42,593 nt of DNA from Parabacteroides sp. An277 (GCF_002159645.1 NZ_NFJB01000028.1:1-42593); one strand, 5' to 3'. Counted from the stretch's first letter, positions 24,613-32,733 are shown. The notes: generated by a model from the sequence alone, not told the origin. Made by a program: numbers and translations.

Positions 24613-25848
24613 ATGAAACGAATGTTTGATTTTGTAAAGGATGCCCTTCGCGACCTGTTTTTTATCTGGCGCGAAGAGCTGAAGTCTGTCTTTAAAGACG
24701 AGGGCGTGCTGATTTTCTTCTTCCTGGTTCCCTTGGCCTATCCGGTGTTGTATTCTTTTATATATAATAATGAGGTGGTACACGAGGCGAAGCTGGTCGT
24801 AGTGGATGCAGATGGTTCGCCTCTGAGTCGCGAGTTTATCCGCCGGGTAGATGCTGCTTCGGAAGTGAAAGTGGTGCAGCGGGCTGCTGATATGGACGAG
24901 GCGAGGCGATGGGTCGATTCGAAAAAGGCATTCGGTATCCTGTCGCTCCCGGAGAGCTTCAGCCGCGACCTCCATGCGGGACGGCAGGCGACGGTCTCGC
25001 TCTATAGCGACATGAGCGCGTTGCTCTATTATAAAGCTTTTTTGCTGACGGCCACGGAGGTGTCGCTCGATATGGGCGCCGAATGGACCGCGCGAAATCA
25101 TCCTCAAAGTTCCGAACAGTTGCAGGCCATCGCGGTGAGGCCCATCCCTTCGGAATCGATCGTATTGTTTAATACGCAAAATGGCTTTGCCAGTTTCTTG
25201 GTGCCTGCGATTTTGGTATTGGTCATCCAACAAACCTTGATATTGGGCGTCGGCATGAGCGGTGGGACGGCGCGCGAACGGAACCGCTTCCATACGCTTG
25301 TCCCCCTGATGAAACATTACCACGGGACGCTACGCATCGTGGCGGGCAAGAGCTTGGCCTACCTGTTGCTCTATGTGTTTGTCTCTTTGTGGGTGTTTAT
25401 CCTCGTGCCGCGTTTCTTCTCGCTCCCGCAAATCGGGCAGCCGCTGGACGCTTTGCTGTTCTTGCTCCCTTACCTGTTGGCGTGCATCTTCTTTGCGATG
25501 ACGCTTTCGGTGTTTGTGCGGGATCGCGAATCGCCAATGTTGCTTTTCGTCTTCACTTCCGTCATTTTGGTCTTTATCTCCGGTATTTCGTGGCCGATGT
25601 ATGCCGTACCTCCCTTCTGGAAGGCGGCGGGGTATCTCTTTCCTTCGACATCCGGCATCCAGGGCTTTGTGAAAATCAACACGATGGGCGCGACGCTGGA
25701 CGATGTGGCGCACGAATACCGCACGCTTTGGATACAGACGGGCATTTACTTCCTCGCGGCCTGTGCCGTATACCGGTATCAAATCTTTGCCAGTCGCAAA
25801 CGGCTCATCGCGCGGTATCGGGAGATGAAAGCGGCTTCCGGGCAGTAA
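24613..25848 (+). CDS. ABC-2-type export permease, second of two
   Basis: A 411-residue permease with the same layout as the preceding one: an N-terminal helix (VLIFFFLVPLAYPVLYSFIY), a periplasmic domain containing VVVDADGSPLSREFIRR, and C-terminal helices including MLLFVFTSVILVFISGISWP. I place the start at ATG 24613, which follows AAAGGAGGG. A TTG two codons earlier is possible. The shared pattern VVD.D.S..SR indicates an old duplication of the two permeases. It is the last gene of the operon; a threefold 42-bp repeat follows immediately. Confidence 0.88.
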   Translation: MKRMFDFVKDALRDLFFIWREELKSVFKDEGVLIFFFLVPLAYPVLYSFIYNNEVVHEAKLVVVDADGSPLSREFIRRVDAASEVKVVQRAADMDEARRWVDSKKAFGILSLPESFSRDLHAGRQATVSLYSDMSALLYYKAFLLTATEVSLDMGAEWTARNHPQSSEQLQAIAVRPIPSESIVLFNTQNGFASFLVPAILVLVIQQTLILGVGMSGGTARERNRFHTLVPLMKHYHGTLRIVAGKSLAYLLLYVFVSLWVFILVPRFFSLPQIGQPLDALLFLLPYLLACIFFAMTLSVFVRDRESPMLLFVFTSVILVFISGISWPMYAVPPFWKAAGYLFPSTSGIQGFVKINTMGATLDDVAHEYRTLWIQTGIYFLAACAVYRYQIFASRKRLIARYREMKAASGQ

Positions 25849-25850
25849 TT

Positions 25851-25962
25851 CATATCCCTCCGCCGGTGTGGTGATATAAGTTCAATTCTCTTCATATCCC
25901 TCCGCCGGTGTGGTGATATAAGTTTAATCCTCTTCATATCCCTCGGCTGGTGTGGTGATATG
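25851..25962. repeat. Three tandem 42-bp repeats between convergent genes
   Basis: CATATCCCTC recurs at 25851, 25893 and 25935, an exact 42-bp period. Each unit includes CCGCCGGTGTGGTGATAT or a close variant, so ATATC at the start can pair with GATAT at the end as a hairpin. The array lies between the second permease (plus) and trmN6 (minus), whose ends face each other. It may terminate both transcripts. Confidence 0.8.
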
Positions 25963-25985
25963 AAATAGAAAGTCGGCCACATGCC

Positions 25986-26696
25986 TCAGAGGTAAAAGGG
26001 CGCGACGAGGGTGGCAAATTCCTCGGTGTAGCAGCGCGGCTCCTGTTCGATTGTCAAGCGGGTGGGGAGGGTGCCCTGCCTTTGGCGCGAGAGGCTTACC
26101 AACAGCCGTTTGGGTTGCGACGTCGGGGTCGGGTACACGTGCGTCTCGCGGTTCATGAAAAGCCCTTCATGAAAAGCCACCTCTTGCAGGCGTTCGCGCT
26201 GGCTGAACGGCAGGATGAGATGCAGCGACCCTTCGTCGGCCAGGAGCCGGTGGCTGTCGGCCAGGAGCCGGTGGAGCGGGAGCGAGTCGGTATGGCGCGC
26301 CAAGGTCCGTTTCCGGTCGGGGCATTTCAGCGAATCGACAAAAAAAGGCGGGTTTGAGACGATGCAGTCGTAAGCCTGTATTCCGGCCTGTTCGTCGGCA
26401 AAGCGAGCCAAGTCGGCCTGTACGACGCGGATTTTCTCAGCGAAAGGGGAGCGAGCCACGTTTTCGCGGGCTTGCAGGCAAGCATCGGCATCGATGTCGA
26501 GCGCGTCGATGAGGGCGTCGGTCCGCTGGGCCAGCATGAGGGCGATGAGTCCCGTCCCGCAGCCGATGTCCAAAATGCGCTTTGTTCCTTGGCAAGCACA
26601 CCAAGCCCCAAGGAGGACGCCGTCGGTACCCACTTTCATGGCACATTTGTCGTGCCAGACGGTAAATTGTTTGAATTTGAAGTACGGATTTGACAT
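25986..26696 (-). CDS. trmN6: tRNA1(Val) (adenine37-N6)-methyltransferase
   Basis: A 236-residue class I SAM methyltransferase of the YfiC/TrmN6 family. FKFKQFTVWHDKCAMKVGTDGVLLGAW is the family opening. The SAM-binding motif is ILDIGCGTGL (residues 41-50), and NPPFF (115-119) is the N6-adenine methyltransferase motif. It methylates A37 of tRNA-Val in the cytoplasm. It is transcribed divergently from lon. Confidence 0.92.
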   Translation of the reverse strand: MSNPYFKFKQFTVWHDKCAMKVGTDGVLLGAWCACQGTKRILDIGCGTGLIALMLAQRTDALIDALDIDADACLQARENVARSPFAEKIRVVQADLARFADEQAGIQAYDCIVSNPPFFVDSLKCPDRKRTLARHTDSLPLHRLLADSHRLLADEGSLHLILPFSQRERLQEVAFHEGLFMNRETHVYPTPTSQPKRLLVSLSRQRQGTLPTRLTIEQEPRCYTEEFATLVAPFYL

Positions 26697-26716
26697 ATTC
26701 TTTCGATTGTTGCGTG

Positions 26717-26724
26717 CAAAATTA
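26717..26724 (-). promoter_or_regulatory. -7 box of the trmN6 promoter
   Basis: The minus strand reads TAATTTTG, matching TAnnTTTG, 20 bases before the trmN6 ATG. Confidence 0.5.
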
Positions 26725-26746
26725 GCATAGATTCTCTATTTTTTCG

Positions 26747-26754
26747 TACCTTTG
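26747..26754 (+). promoter_or_regulatory. -7 box of the lon promoter
   Basis: TACCTTTG matches TAnnTTTG and implies a leader of about 60 nt before the lon ATG at 26823. No CIRCE-like heat-shock element is visible. Confidence 0.55.
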
Positions 26755-26822
26755 GCGGCGATTTATTGGAAATGTGTTTAGAAAAGCAGTTTATTCCTTG
26801 TAAATAACAACTATAGTAGCGT

Positions 26823-29285
26823 ATGAAGACGAAGAAAAATAGATACTCAGCTATTTCCCTGTTTGACAATCTGGAAGAACCGGTTGGAATCGTGGTGCCT
26901 ATCCTGACGGATTGCGATGCCGATGAAGATTTCTCGTATGGCATGGATAAGGTAGGCGACGAGCTGCCCATTCTGCCGCTTCGAAACCTGGTGCTTTTCC
27001 CCGGCGTAGCTATGCCTATCATTATCGGAAGGGAAAAATCCATGAATTTGATAAAGGAGTGTGCCAAGCGGAAAACGTTGGTGGGCGTGGTGTGCCAGCG
27101 AGACGTGGATATCGAAGAACCGGTCCGCGCGGATTTGTACGATACGGGCGTAGTAGCCGAAATCATTCGTGTGCTGGATATGCCAGACGGCTCCACAACG
27201 GTTATTTTACAAGGGAAGAAACGCCTCGTATTGCACGATTTGACGCAGGAGGAACCTTATCTGCGGGGAACGATTTCGTTGCTGGAAGATAAGATGCCGA
27301 AGGTACAAGACAAGGAATTCAAAGCGTTAATCGCTGCCAACAAGGACCTGATGCTTAAGATGCTGATGACGGCTGCCGAACCGCAACGGGAAATTGTCTT
27401 CTCGCTGAAGAACAACCGGAACGCCATGTATGTGGTCAATTTCGGATGTGCGAATTTAGTCCCAGATAACGCCGAGCGGCAATTGCTCCTCGAAATAGAC
27501 GACGTGAAAAGCCGTGCCTATAAGTTGCTTTCGTTCCTGAACCGGGAGAACCAGCTCTTGGAATTGAAGGCCAATATCCAAATGAAGACGCAAGAGGATT
27601 TAGATAAGCAGCAAAAAGAATATTTCCTCCAGCAACAAATAAAAACCATCCAAGAAGAGTTAGGCGGAAATGCAAGCGACCACGACGTGCAAGAGCTGAA
27701 AGAAAAAGCGCGCCAGAAGAAATGGCCCGCCTCGGTCGGCGAGACCTTCGAGAAGGAATTGCATAAGTTGCAACGTCTGCACCCGCAATCGCCGGATTAT
27801 TCGGTGCAGATGCAATACGTGGAAACCATCGTCAATCTCCCGTGGGAGACCTACTCGACGGATAATTTCAACCTCGCCCATGCGCGTCGCATCTTGGATC
27901 GTGACCATTACGGATTGGAGAAGGTGAAGGAGCGCATCATCGAGCATTTGGCCGTACTGAAGCTGAAACAAGACATGAAATCGCCTATCTTATGTTTGTA
28001 TGGACCTCCGGGTGTAGGTAAAACTTCGTTAGGTAAGTCTATCGCCGAGGCGTTGGGACGGAAATACGTGCGAATGTCGTTGGGTGGTTTGCATGACGAG
28101 GCGGAGATTCGAGGACATCGCCGGACTTATATTGGAGCCATGTGCGGACGGGTCATCCAGAACCTCCAGAAGGCAGGCTCTTCGAATCCGGTCTTTGTAT
28201 TGGATGAAATAGACAAGGTGGCGAGTGAATTTAAAGGAGATCCGGCCTCGGCACTGCTCGAAGTTCTGGACCCAGAACAGAATTCGACTTTCCACGACAA
28301 CTATCTCGATATCGATTACGACCTGAGCCACGTGATGTTTATCGCGACGGCCAACAACTTGAATACGATATCCCAACCACTCCTCGACCGTATGGAGCTG
28401 ATTGAGGTAAGTGGTTATATTCAAGAAGAAAAAGTGGAAATTGCTGCCAAACATCTTATTCCGAAAGAGGCTGAAGCGCATGGATTAGGGAAAAAGGAGG
28501 TGAAGTTTCCTAAGAAAACGATCCAAGCCATTATCGAATCCTATACGCGGGAAAGTGGTGTGCGCGAATTGGATAAGAAAATCGCGAAGATTATGCGTAA
28601 GTTGGCCTATAAAAAAGCATCAGATGATGTGTGTCCTGCGCAGATTAAGCCAGAAGATTTACATGAATATTTGGGAGCTGTTGAATATACGCGGGACAAA
28701 TACCAGGGAAATGCGTATGCTGGTGTCGTGACGGGATTGGCATGGACTGCCGTCGGAGGTGAAATCCTTTTCGTCGAGACCAGCCTGAGTAAAGGAAAAG
28801 GTAGTAAACTGACCTTAACCGGAAATTTGGGTGATGTCATGAAAGAATCTGCCATGCTTGCCCTTGAATACATTCATGCTCACGCAACTCAATTTCAAAT
28901 TCCGGAAGAGATGTTTGAAAATTGGAATGTCCATATCCACGTCCCCGAAGGGGCTATCCCTAAAGACGGACCGAGTGCCGGTATTACGATGGTTACGTCG
29001 CTCGTCTCGGCCTTCACGCAGCGGAAAGTACGGGCTAACCTTGCGATGACGGGTGAAATTACGCTCCGTGGCAAAGTGTTGCCCGTGGGTGGTATTCGCG
29101 AGAAGATATTAGCTGCCAAGCGTGCCGGTATTGACGACATTATCCTCTGCGTAGAGAATCGCAAAGATATTGAAGAAATCAAGCCGGAATACCTTAAAGG
29201 TATGACATTCCATTATGTGGACGATATCCAAGAAGTTATTCGCCTAGCTCTATTGGATGAAAAAGTAGAGCATCCGCTCTTCTAA
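26823..29285 (+). CDS. lon: ATP-dependent protease Lon
   Basis: An 820-residue LonA protease with all standard parts. An acidic N-terminal extension of about 40 residues precedes the LON substrate-binding domain (ELPILPLRNLVLFPGVAMP), followed by a coiled-coil linker. The AAA+ module has Walker A GPPGVGKT at 394-401 (Lys400) and a Walker B region FVLDEIDKV. The protease domain has Ser718 in DGPSAG and Lys761 in GIREK, the catalytic dyad. It degrades misfolded and regulatory proteins in the cytoplasm. It is transcribed alone, convergent with the EFR1 gene. Confidence 0.97.
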   Translation: MKTKKNRYSAISLFDNLEEPVGIVVPILTDCDADEDFSYGMDKVGDELPILPLRNLVLFPGVAMPIIIGREKSMNLIKECAKRKTLVGVVCQRDVDIEEPVRADLYDTGVVAEIIRVLDMPDGSTTVILQGKKRLVLHDLTQEEPYLRGTISLLEDKMPKVQDKEFKALIAANKDLMLKMLMTAAEPQREIVFSLKNNRNAMYVVNFGCANLVPDNAERQLLLEIDDVKSRAYKLLSFLNRENQLLELKANIQMKTQEDLDKQQKEYFLQQQIKTIQEELGGNASDHDVQELKEKARQKKWPASVGETFEKELHKLQRLHPQSPDYSVQMQYVETIVNLPWETYSTDNFNLAHARRILDRDHYGLEKVKERIIEHLAVLKLKQDMKSPILCLYGPPGVGKTSLGKSIAEALGRKYVRMSLGGLHDEAEIRGHRRTYIGAMCGRVIQNLQKAGSSNPVFVLDEIDKVASEFKGDPASALLEVLDPEQNSTFHDNYLDIDYDLSHVMFIATANNLNTISQPLLDRMELIEVSGYIQEEKVEIAAKHLIPKEAEAHGLGKKEVKFPKKTIQAIIESYTRESGVRELDKKIAKIMRKLAYKKASDDVCPAQIKPEDLHEYLGAVEYTRDKYQGNAYAGVVTGLAWTAVGGEILFVETSLSKGKGSKLTLTGNLGDVMKESAMLALEYIHAHATQFQIPEEMFENWNVHIHVPEGAIPKDGPSAGITMVTSLVSAFTQRKVRANLAMTGEITLRGKVLPVGGIREKILAAKRAGIDDIILCVENRKDIEEIKPEYLKGMTFHYVDDIQEVIRLALLDEKVEHPLF

Positions 29286-29328
29286 TTCTCAGCTATTGTA
29301 GTATTAACAATCCCTTTCTGTATCCTTC

Positions 29329-30249
29329 TCATTGCCGATTACTTTCCTTGATGCTCCACAGCGACACATGTTCGTTGCGGTAGCGGGCGTTGGGGTTCAC
29401 TTCCTTCATTTGCTTGAAGAGGATGGCTTTCTGCGGGCAGTTGTGGATGCAGGCAAAGCAGAACTCACAATCGCCTTTTGTCTTTACCCCCGTGGATGTC
29501 AGTTCGTAATTGCCACGCGGACATACCTCGGTGCAGATTCCGCAGCCGATGCAAGCATCTGTGATAGTAAAGGCATCCTGGCTATGCAGCAGGAAACCCG
29601 TTTCCGGATTTACGCCCGATGCCTGCAGGAATCCGGCATGCTGTTGCCGTTCCAGTTCCGTCACCGGTTCGTGCCAACGGCGCTGTGCAGCCAGGTCGGT
29701 GCGGATGCGTTCCAGGCTTTCGGGGATGTGCTTGTCTATCTTGATTTGCTCGTTCATATCGAAGTTAGGCAGCCAGTTGTCCACCATAATCATCGTGGTG
29801 ATGTAGTCGAAGGGACAGCCAGCCTTTCGGGAAACGTCGTCCCATATCTCGACGGAACTGCATTTGCGGTTGCCGTAGGTCAGGATGGCAAACTTGTATC
29901 CGGCTTCCAAGTGTGCTTTTTTGATGAACTCCCGCACCATATTGGGCGGCATGTGCCCGTAGACGGGATAGACAATGCCGATTTCGTCTGCCTCGAACGT
30001 ATAACGGCCTTGCTTCACCAGTTGCGGGATACTGAGCAGTTCGGTGTGTTCGTCTGCCAGTTGGCGGGCTACATAGAGGCAGTTGCCTGTCCCTGTGAAA
30101 TAGAGGATGATGCGTTTCTTTGTCTTGTTTTCGCACGCAGTCAGGGCCGGCATACCCATACAGGCGGCTCCTGCAACGAGCAGCCCCATCCGTTTGAGGG
30201 CGGAGCGACGGGAGATACCCTTGTTGTTGTCTTTATCCATATTCATCAT
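29329..30249 (-). CDS. Exported EFR1-type flavodoxin / 2x[4Fe-4S] ferredoxin fusion
   Basis: A 306-residue protein. A twin-arginine signal (SRRSALKRMG, Arg14-Arg15) is followed by a hydrophobic stretch and LTAC with Cys39 in a lipobox-like position, suggesting a Tat-exported lipoprotein. A flavodoxin-like domain (about 45-200) has the FMN-loop-like YFTGTGNCLYVA. Two [4Fe-4S] sites follow, with Cys233/236/239/243 and Cys261/264/267/271. This is the EFR1 ferrodoxin layout, usually cytoplasmic; export of a folded redox protein through Tat is the unusual point. It overlaps the aldo/keto reductase stop by 4 bases (ATGA) and is therefore translationally coupled to it. Confidence 0.85.
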   Translation of the reverse strand: MMNMDKDNNKGISRRSALKRMGLLVAGAACMGMPALTACENKTKKRIILYFTGTGNCLYVARQLADEHTELLSIPQLVKQGRYTFEADEIGIVYPVYGHMPPNMVREFIKKAHLEAGYKFAILTYGNRKCSSVEIWDDVSRKAGCPFDYITTMIMVDNWLPNFDMNEQIKIDKHIPESLERIRTDLAAQRRWHEPVTELERQQHAGFLQASGVNPETGFLLHSQDAFTITDACIGCGICTEVCPRGNYELTSTGVKTKGDCEFCFACIHNCPQKAILFKQMKEVNPNARYRNEHVSLWSIKESNRQ

Positions 30250-31094
30250 TTGCTCTTTCCATAATCACAAAGCCACTTCACCGTCTGCGGGTCGTAGTGC
30301 GAGAAGAACAGGCTGTGACCCAAGTCCAACTGGCGGATGCGCTGCATATCCTCGTCGCTCAGGCTAAAGTCGAACACATGGATGTTCTGCTCCATGCGTT
30401 CCTTGCGGACGGATTTCGGGATGACGATAACACCGCGCTGGAGGAGGTAGCGCAGGGCGGTCTGCGCCGCGCTCTTGTTATACTTGGCGCCGATGGCAAT
30501 CAGTGTTTCGTTGCCGAAGAAGTTGTTGCGTCCCTCGGCGAACGGTCCCCACGACATGATGTGCGTGCCGTATTGCTGCATAATCTTTTGTGCTTCTATC
30601 TGTTGGTTGAATACGTGCGTCTCCACCTGATTGACCATCGGGGGAATCTCGCTGAATTCTGCCAAGTCAATGAAGCGGTCGGGATAGAAGTTCGACACGC
30701 CGATGGCACGCAGCTTGCCTGCCTTGTAGGCTTCCTCCATGGCCCGCCATGTGCCATAGTAATCATTGAAGGGTTGATGGATAAGCAGCAGGTCAATGTA
30801 ATCGGTCTGCAGTTTGCGGAGCGACTCGTCGATGCTGGCCTTCGCCCGCTCATATCCGGCATTGGAAATCCATACCTTGGTGACAATGAACAGCTCTTCG
30901 CGGGGCACTCCGCAGGCGCGGATAGCATTGCCCACATTCTGCTCGTTAAAGTAAGCCTGCGCCGTATCTATCATCCGATAACCCACGCTGATGGCGTCCC
31001 TAACGCACCGCTCGCATTCCGACGGTGATACCTGATATACTCCATAACCCAACTGCGGCATTTCTACGCCGTTTCTCAATTTTACAGTTTCCAT
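30246..31094 (-). CDS. Aldo/keto reductase (AKR superfamily)
   Basis: A 282-residue TIM-barrel NADPH-dependent reductase. The catalytic tetrad is complete: Asp43 and Tyr48 in MIDTAQAYFNE, Lys73 in VTKVW and His106 in LLIHQP. The C-terminal IPKSVRKERMEQN binds the cofactor phosphate. The length is typical of the 2,5-diketo-gluconate-reductase-like group. There is no signal peptide, so it acts in the cytoplasm. It is first in a two-gene operon with the exported EFR1 protein and is divergent from an AraC regulator that probably controls both. Confidence 0.92.
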   Translation of the reverse strand: METVKLRNGVEMPQLGYGVYQVSPSECERCVRDAISVGYRMIDTAQAYFNEQNVGNAIRACGVPREELFIVTKVWISNAGYERAKASIDESLRKLQTDYIDLLLIHQPFNDYYGTWRAMEEAYKAGKLRAIGVSNFYPDRFIDLAEFSEIPPMVNQVETHVFNQQIEAQKIMQQYGTHIMSWGPFAEGRNNFFGNETLIAIGAKYNKSAAQTALRYLLQRGVIVIPKSVRKERMEQNIHVFDFSLSDEDMQRIRQLDLGHSLFFSHYDPQTVKWLCDYGKSK

Positions 31095-31125
31095 ATTCGT
31101 TGATGTATTAGTTAAATTTCTGATG

Positions 31126-31133
31126 CAAAGTTA
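31126..31133 (-). promoter_or_regulatory. -7 box of the aldo/keto reductase operon
   Basis: The minus strand reads TAACTTTG, matching TAnnTTTG, 31 bases before the ATG. Confidence 0.55.
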
Positions 31134-31178
31134 CGTTGGCAGAGCTTCTATGTCCATACACAGATTACGGAAAGGAAC

Positions 31179-31196
31179 ACCCATTTCACCGAATTT
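31179..31196 (+). promoter_or_regulatory. Candidate AraC operator, copy 1
   Basis: ACCCATTTCACCGAATTT occurs here and again, without a mismatch, at 31627-31644. This copy is about 46 bp upstream of the aldo/keto reductase -7 box, a usual activator position. Confidence 0.5.
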
Positions 31197-31212
31197 CCGG
31201 AAATAACCCGGA

Positions 31213-31464
31213 CAAGAGCTCTTGAAGATTTTGGGCACTGTGGAGGCCCTTCCACGGCACTTATTCTGCCGAAGAAGCCCCGTCCGAGGCTCGGATAGTG
31301 CTTAAAATTCTCAAGAAGCGTTATCCGAGGCTCGGACGGTACTAATTCTGTAGGATTGGCGTTGTCGGAGATATTGGCTCCAAATGTTAAGAGACCTTAG
31401 GTCGGACATGAGGCTACCTCAAGTCCGACCTGAGCGTATCTCATGTCCGGGGTGAGATAGGCTC
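31213..31464. repeat. String of strong hairpins in the araC-akr intergenic region
   Basis: The 641-bp region 31095-31735 holds successive inverted repeats of different sequence. They are CAAGAGCTCTTG (31213-31224), GTGGA/TCCAC (31240-31255), an 18-bp pair CCGTCCGAGGCTCGGATA / TATCCGAGGCTCGGACGG (31280-31297 and 31322-31339, 17 of 18 pairing and extendable inward), a 15-bp stem AGGTCGGACATGAGG against CCTCAAGTCCGACCT (31399-31431), and GAGCGTATCTCA against TGAGATAGGCTC (31432-31464). The last two directly adjoin. Confidence 0.75.
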
Positions 31465-31481
31465 ACTTCCGGAGGCATCTA

Positions 31482-31595
31482 TCATCGGCTTTCTTCAATT
31501 CCCGATGGGAAATAGCAGCCTTTCGCTTTTTCCAGTGCCTGCTCCAGGTCGGCAAGCAAATCCTCGATATGCTCTGTCAATCCACCCTTCGGCAT
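31482..31595 (-). pseudogene. Possible remnant of a Cys/Met-metabolism PLP enzyme C-terminus
   Basis: A 37-codon frame contains GLTEHIEDLLADLEQALEKA, which resembles the conserved end of cystathionine-gamma-synthase/methionine-lyase-type enzymes (usually VGIEHIDDLLADLEQAL). Upstream of it the frame is closed by a stop, and nothing else of such an enzyme is present. The likeness is by memory and short, so it is a tentative gene relic. The rest of the intergenic region is hairpins and promoter sequence. Confidence 0.4.
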
Positions 31596-31626
31596 TCATC
31601 TCTCCTTGTCCCTCAGGTAGCCGCAA

Positions 31627-31644
31627 ACCCATTTCACCGAATTT
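31627..31644 (+). promoter_or_regulatory. Candidate AraC operator, copy 2
   Basis: This is an exact second copy of the 18-bp sequence at 31179-31196. It lies about 57 bp upstream of the araC-gene -7 box at 31701. It is followed by ATACCGATTTTAC, which resembles its own ACCGAATTTTA part, so a two-half-site operator is possible. Confidence 0.5.
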
Positions 31645-31700
31645 TATACCGATTTTACTGAAATACCTGTCGCGAAGTAATGTCTTTCAGAAGATTTCTG

Positions 31701-31708
31701 TATTTTTG
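31701..31708 (+). promoter_or_regulatory. -7 box of the AraC regulator gene
   Basis: TATTTTTG matches TAnnTTTG 27 bases before the ATG at 31736. Confidence 0.5.
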
Positions 31709-31735
31709 AGCAAACAAATTAAAATGTGAACAAGT

Positions 31736-32641
31736 ATGGGTGAAATATTGGATTTGAAGACGATACATGACTACAACAAGTTTCTCGGTCTGGAGACACT
31801 GAACCCGCTGGTGGGCTTCGTCGATTTCTCGAAGGTGGAGGTGCTCCCACACCGCTGCAAATGCTTCGGTTTCTATGCCATCTTCCTGAAGGAGAAGATT
31901 CACGGGCCTATCACTTATGGACGCAGCAAGTACGACTATCAGGAAGGTACATTGGTGTTCATTGCCCCCGGACAGGTAGGAGGCATCAACGATGGCGGCG
32001 AGACACTGCATCCGCAAGGTTATGCCCTGTTGTTCCATCCCGACCTTATCCGGGGTACGTCGCTGGCACGGAAGATGAAGGATTATACTTTCTTTTCTTA
32101 CGAAGTGAACGAAGCCCTGCACATGTCGGAACGCGAACGGCAGACCGTCTTCAACTGCTTCAATGAAATAGAAGAAGAACTGCGGCATGCCATTGACAAG
32201 CACAGCCGGAGCATCATCGTGTCCAATATAGAGGTCCTGCTCAACCATTGCCTCCGGTTCTACGACCGCCAGTTCGCTACTCGCGAAGCCATCAATTCGG
32301 ATGTCCTCACCCGCTTCGAATCCTTGCTGGGCAGTTATTTCGACTCTACTAAACCGGAAGAACTTGGGCTTCCGTCCGTTGCCTGGTGTGCCGACCAGCT
32401 TCACCTCTCCGCCAATTACTTTGGTGACCTTGTGAAGAAGCAGACGGGCAAATCTGCCATCGAGTATATCCATTTCGCCGTTATCAGCAGGGTGAAAGAC
32501 CGTCTGCTGGAAACGAACAAGACCGTCAGCGAAATTGCCTACGAGGTGGGGTTCCAATATCCGCATCACCTGAGTCGGATGTTTAAGAAGGTGGCTGGAT
32601 GTACACCGAATGAGTATAGAGTGCAAGGAAGAATGGGGTGA
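31736..32641 (+). CDS. AraC-family transcriptional regulator
   Basis: A 301-residue regulator. The N-terminal domain (about 1-170) is a cupin-like effector domain (VLPHRCKCFGFYAIFLKEK, FIAPGQVGGI). The C-terminal region of about 100 residues has two helix-turn-helix motifs: LGLPSVAWCADQLHLSANYFGDLVKKQTG and KTVSEIAYEVGFQYPHHLSRMFKKVAGCTPNEYR are the AraC/XylS signature, described here in segments. It is divergent from the aldo/keto reductase operon. An identical 18-bp sequence in both promoters suggests that it controls both that operon and itself. Confidence 0.92.
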   Translation: MGEILDLKTIHDYNKFLGLETLNPLVGFVDFSKVEVLPHRCKCFGFYAIFLKEKIHGPITYGRSKYDYQEGTLVFIAPGQVGGINDGGETLHPQGYALLFHPDLIRGTSLARKMKDYTFFSYEVNEALHMSERERQTVFNCFNEIEEELRHAIDKHSRSIIVSNIEVLLNHCLRFYDRQFATREAINSDVLTRFESLLGSYFDSTKPEELGLPSVAWCADQLHLSANYFGDLVKKQTGKSAIEYIHFAVISRVKDRLLETNKTVSEIAYEVGFQYPHHLSRMFKKVAGCTPNEYRVQGRMG

Positions 32642-32664
32642 TCCGGATGTGACTCCGGAATAGG

Positions 32665-32711
32665 AAAAGGGGACGGTTCGGCAGTAAATTGCCGTTAAAC
32701 CGTCCCCTTTT
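32665..32711. terminator. Bidirectional terminator between the AraC gene and the giant surface-protein gene
   Basis: A perfect 14-bp stem AAAAGGGGACGGTT (32665-32678) and AACCGTCCCCTTTT (32698-32711) encloses a smaller CGGCA/TGCCG pairing. The A and T ends provide T tracts in both directions. The two genes converge here. Confidence 0.9.
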
Positions 32712-32733
32712 ATGATGATTTGTATGGGATGTG

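Noticed and set aside
26235-26274. 19-bp direct repeat inside trmN6 (21-bp spacing)
   Set aside because: It encodes the similar helix pieces LLADSH and LLADEG. The local length matches other TrmN6 proteins from memory, so it is not an insertion.
29332-30264. 310-residue plus-strand frame opposite the EFR1 gene
   Set aside because: It is antisense to a well-supported gene, has no family likeness, and has only the composition of a mirrored frame.
31655-32626. 323-residue minus-strand frame opposite the AraC gene
   Set aside because: It is a shadow of a clear AraC regulator, with no recognisable domain.
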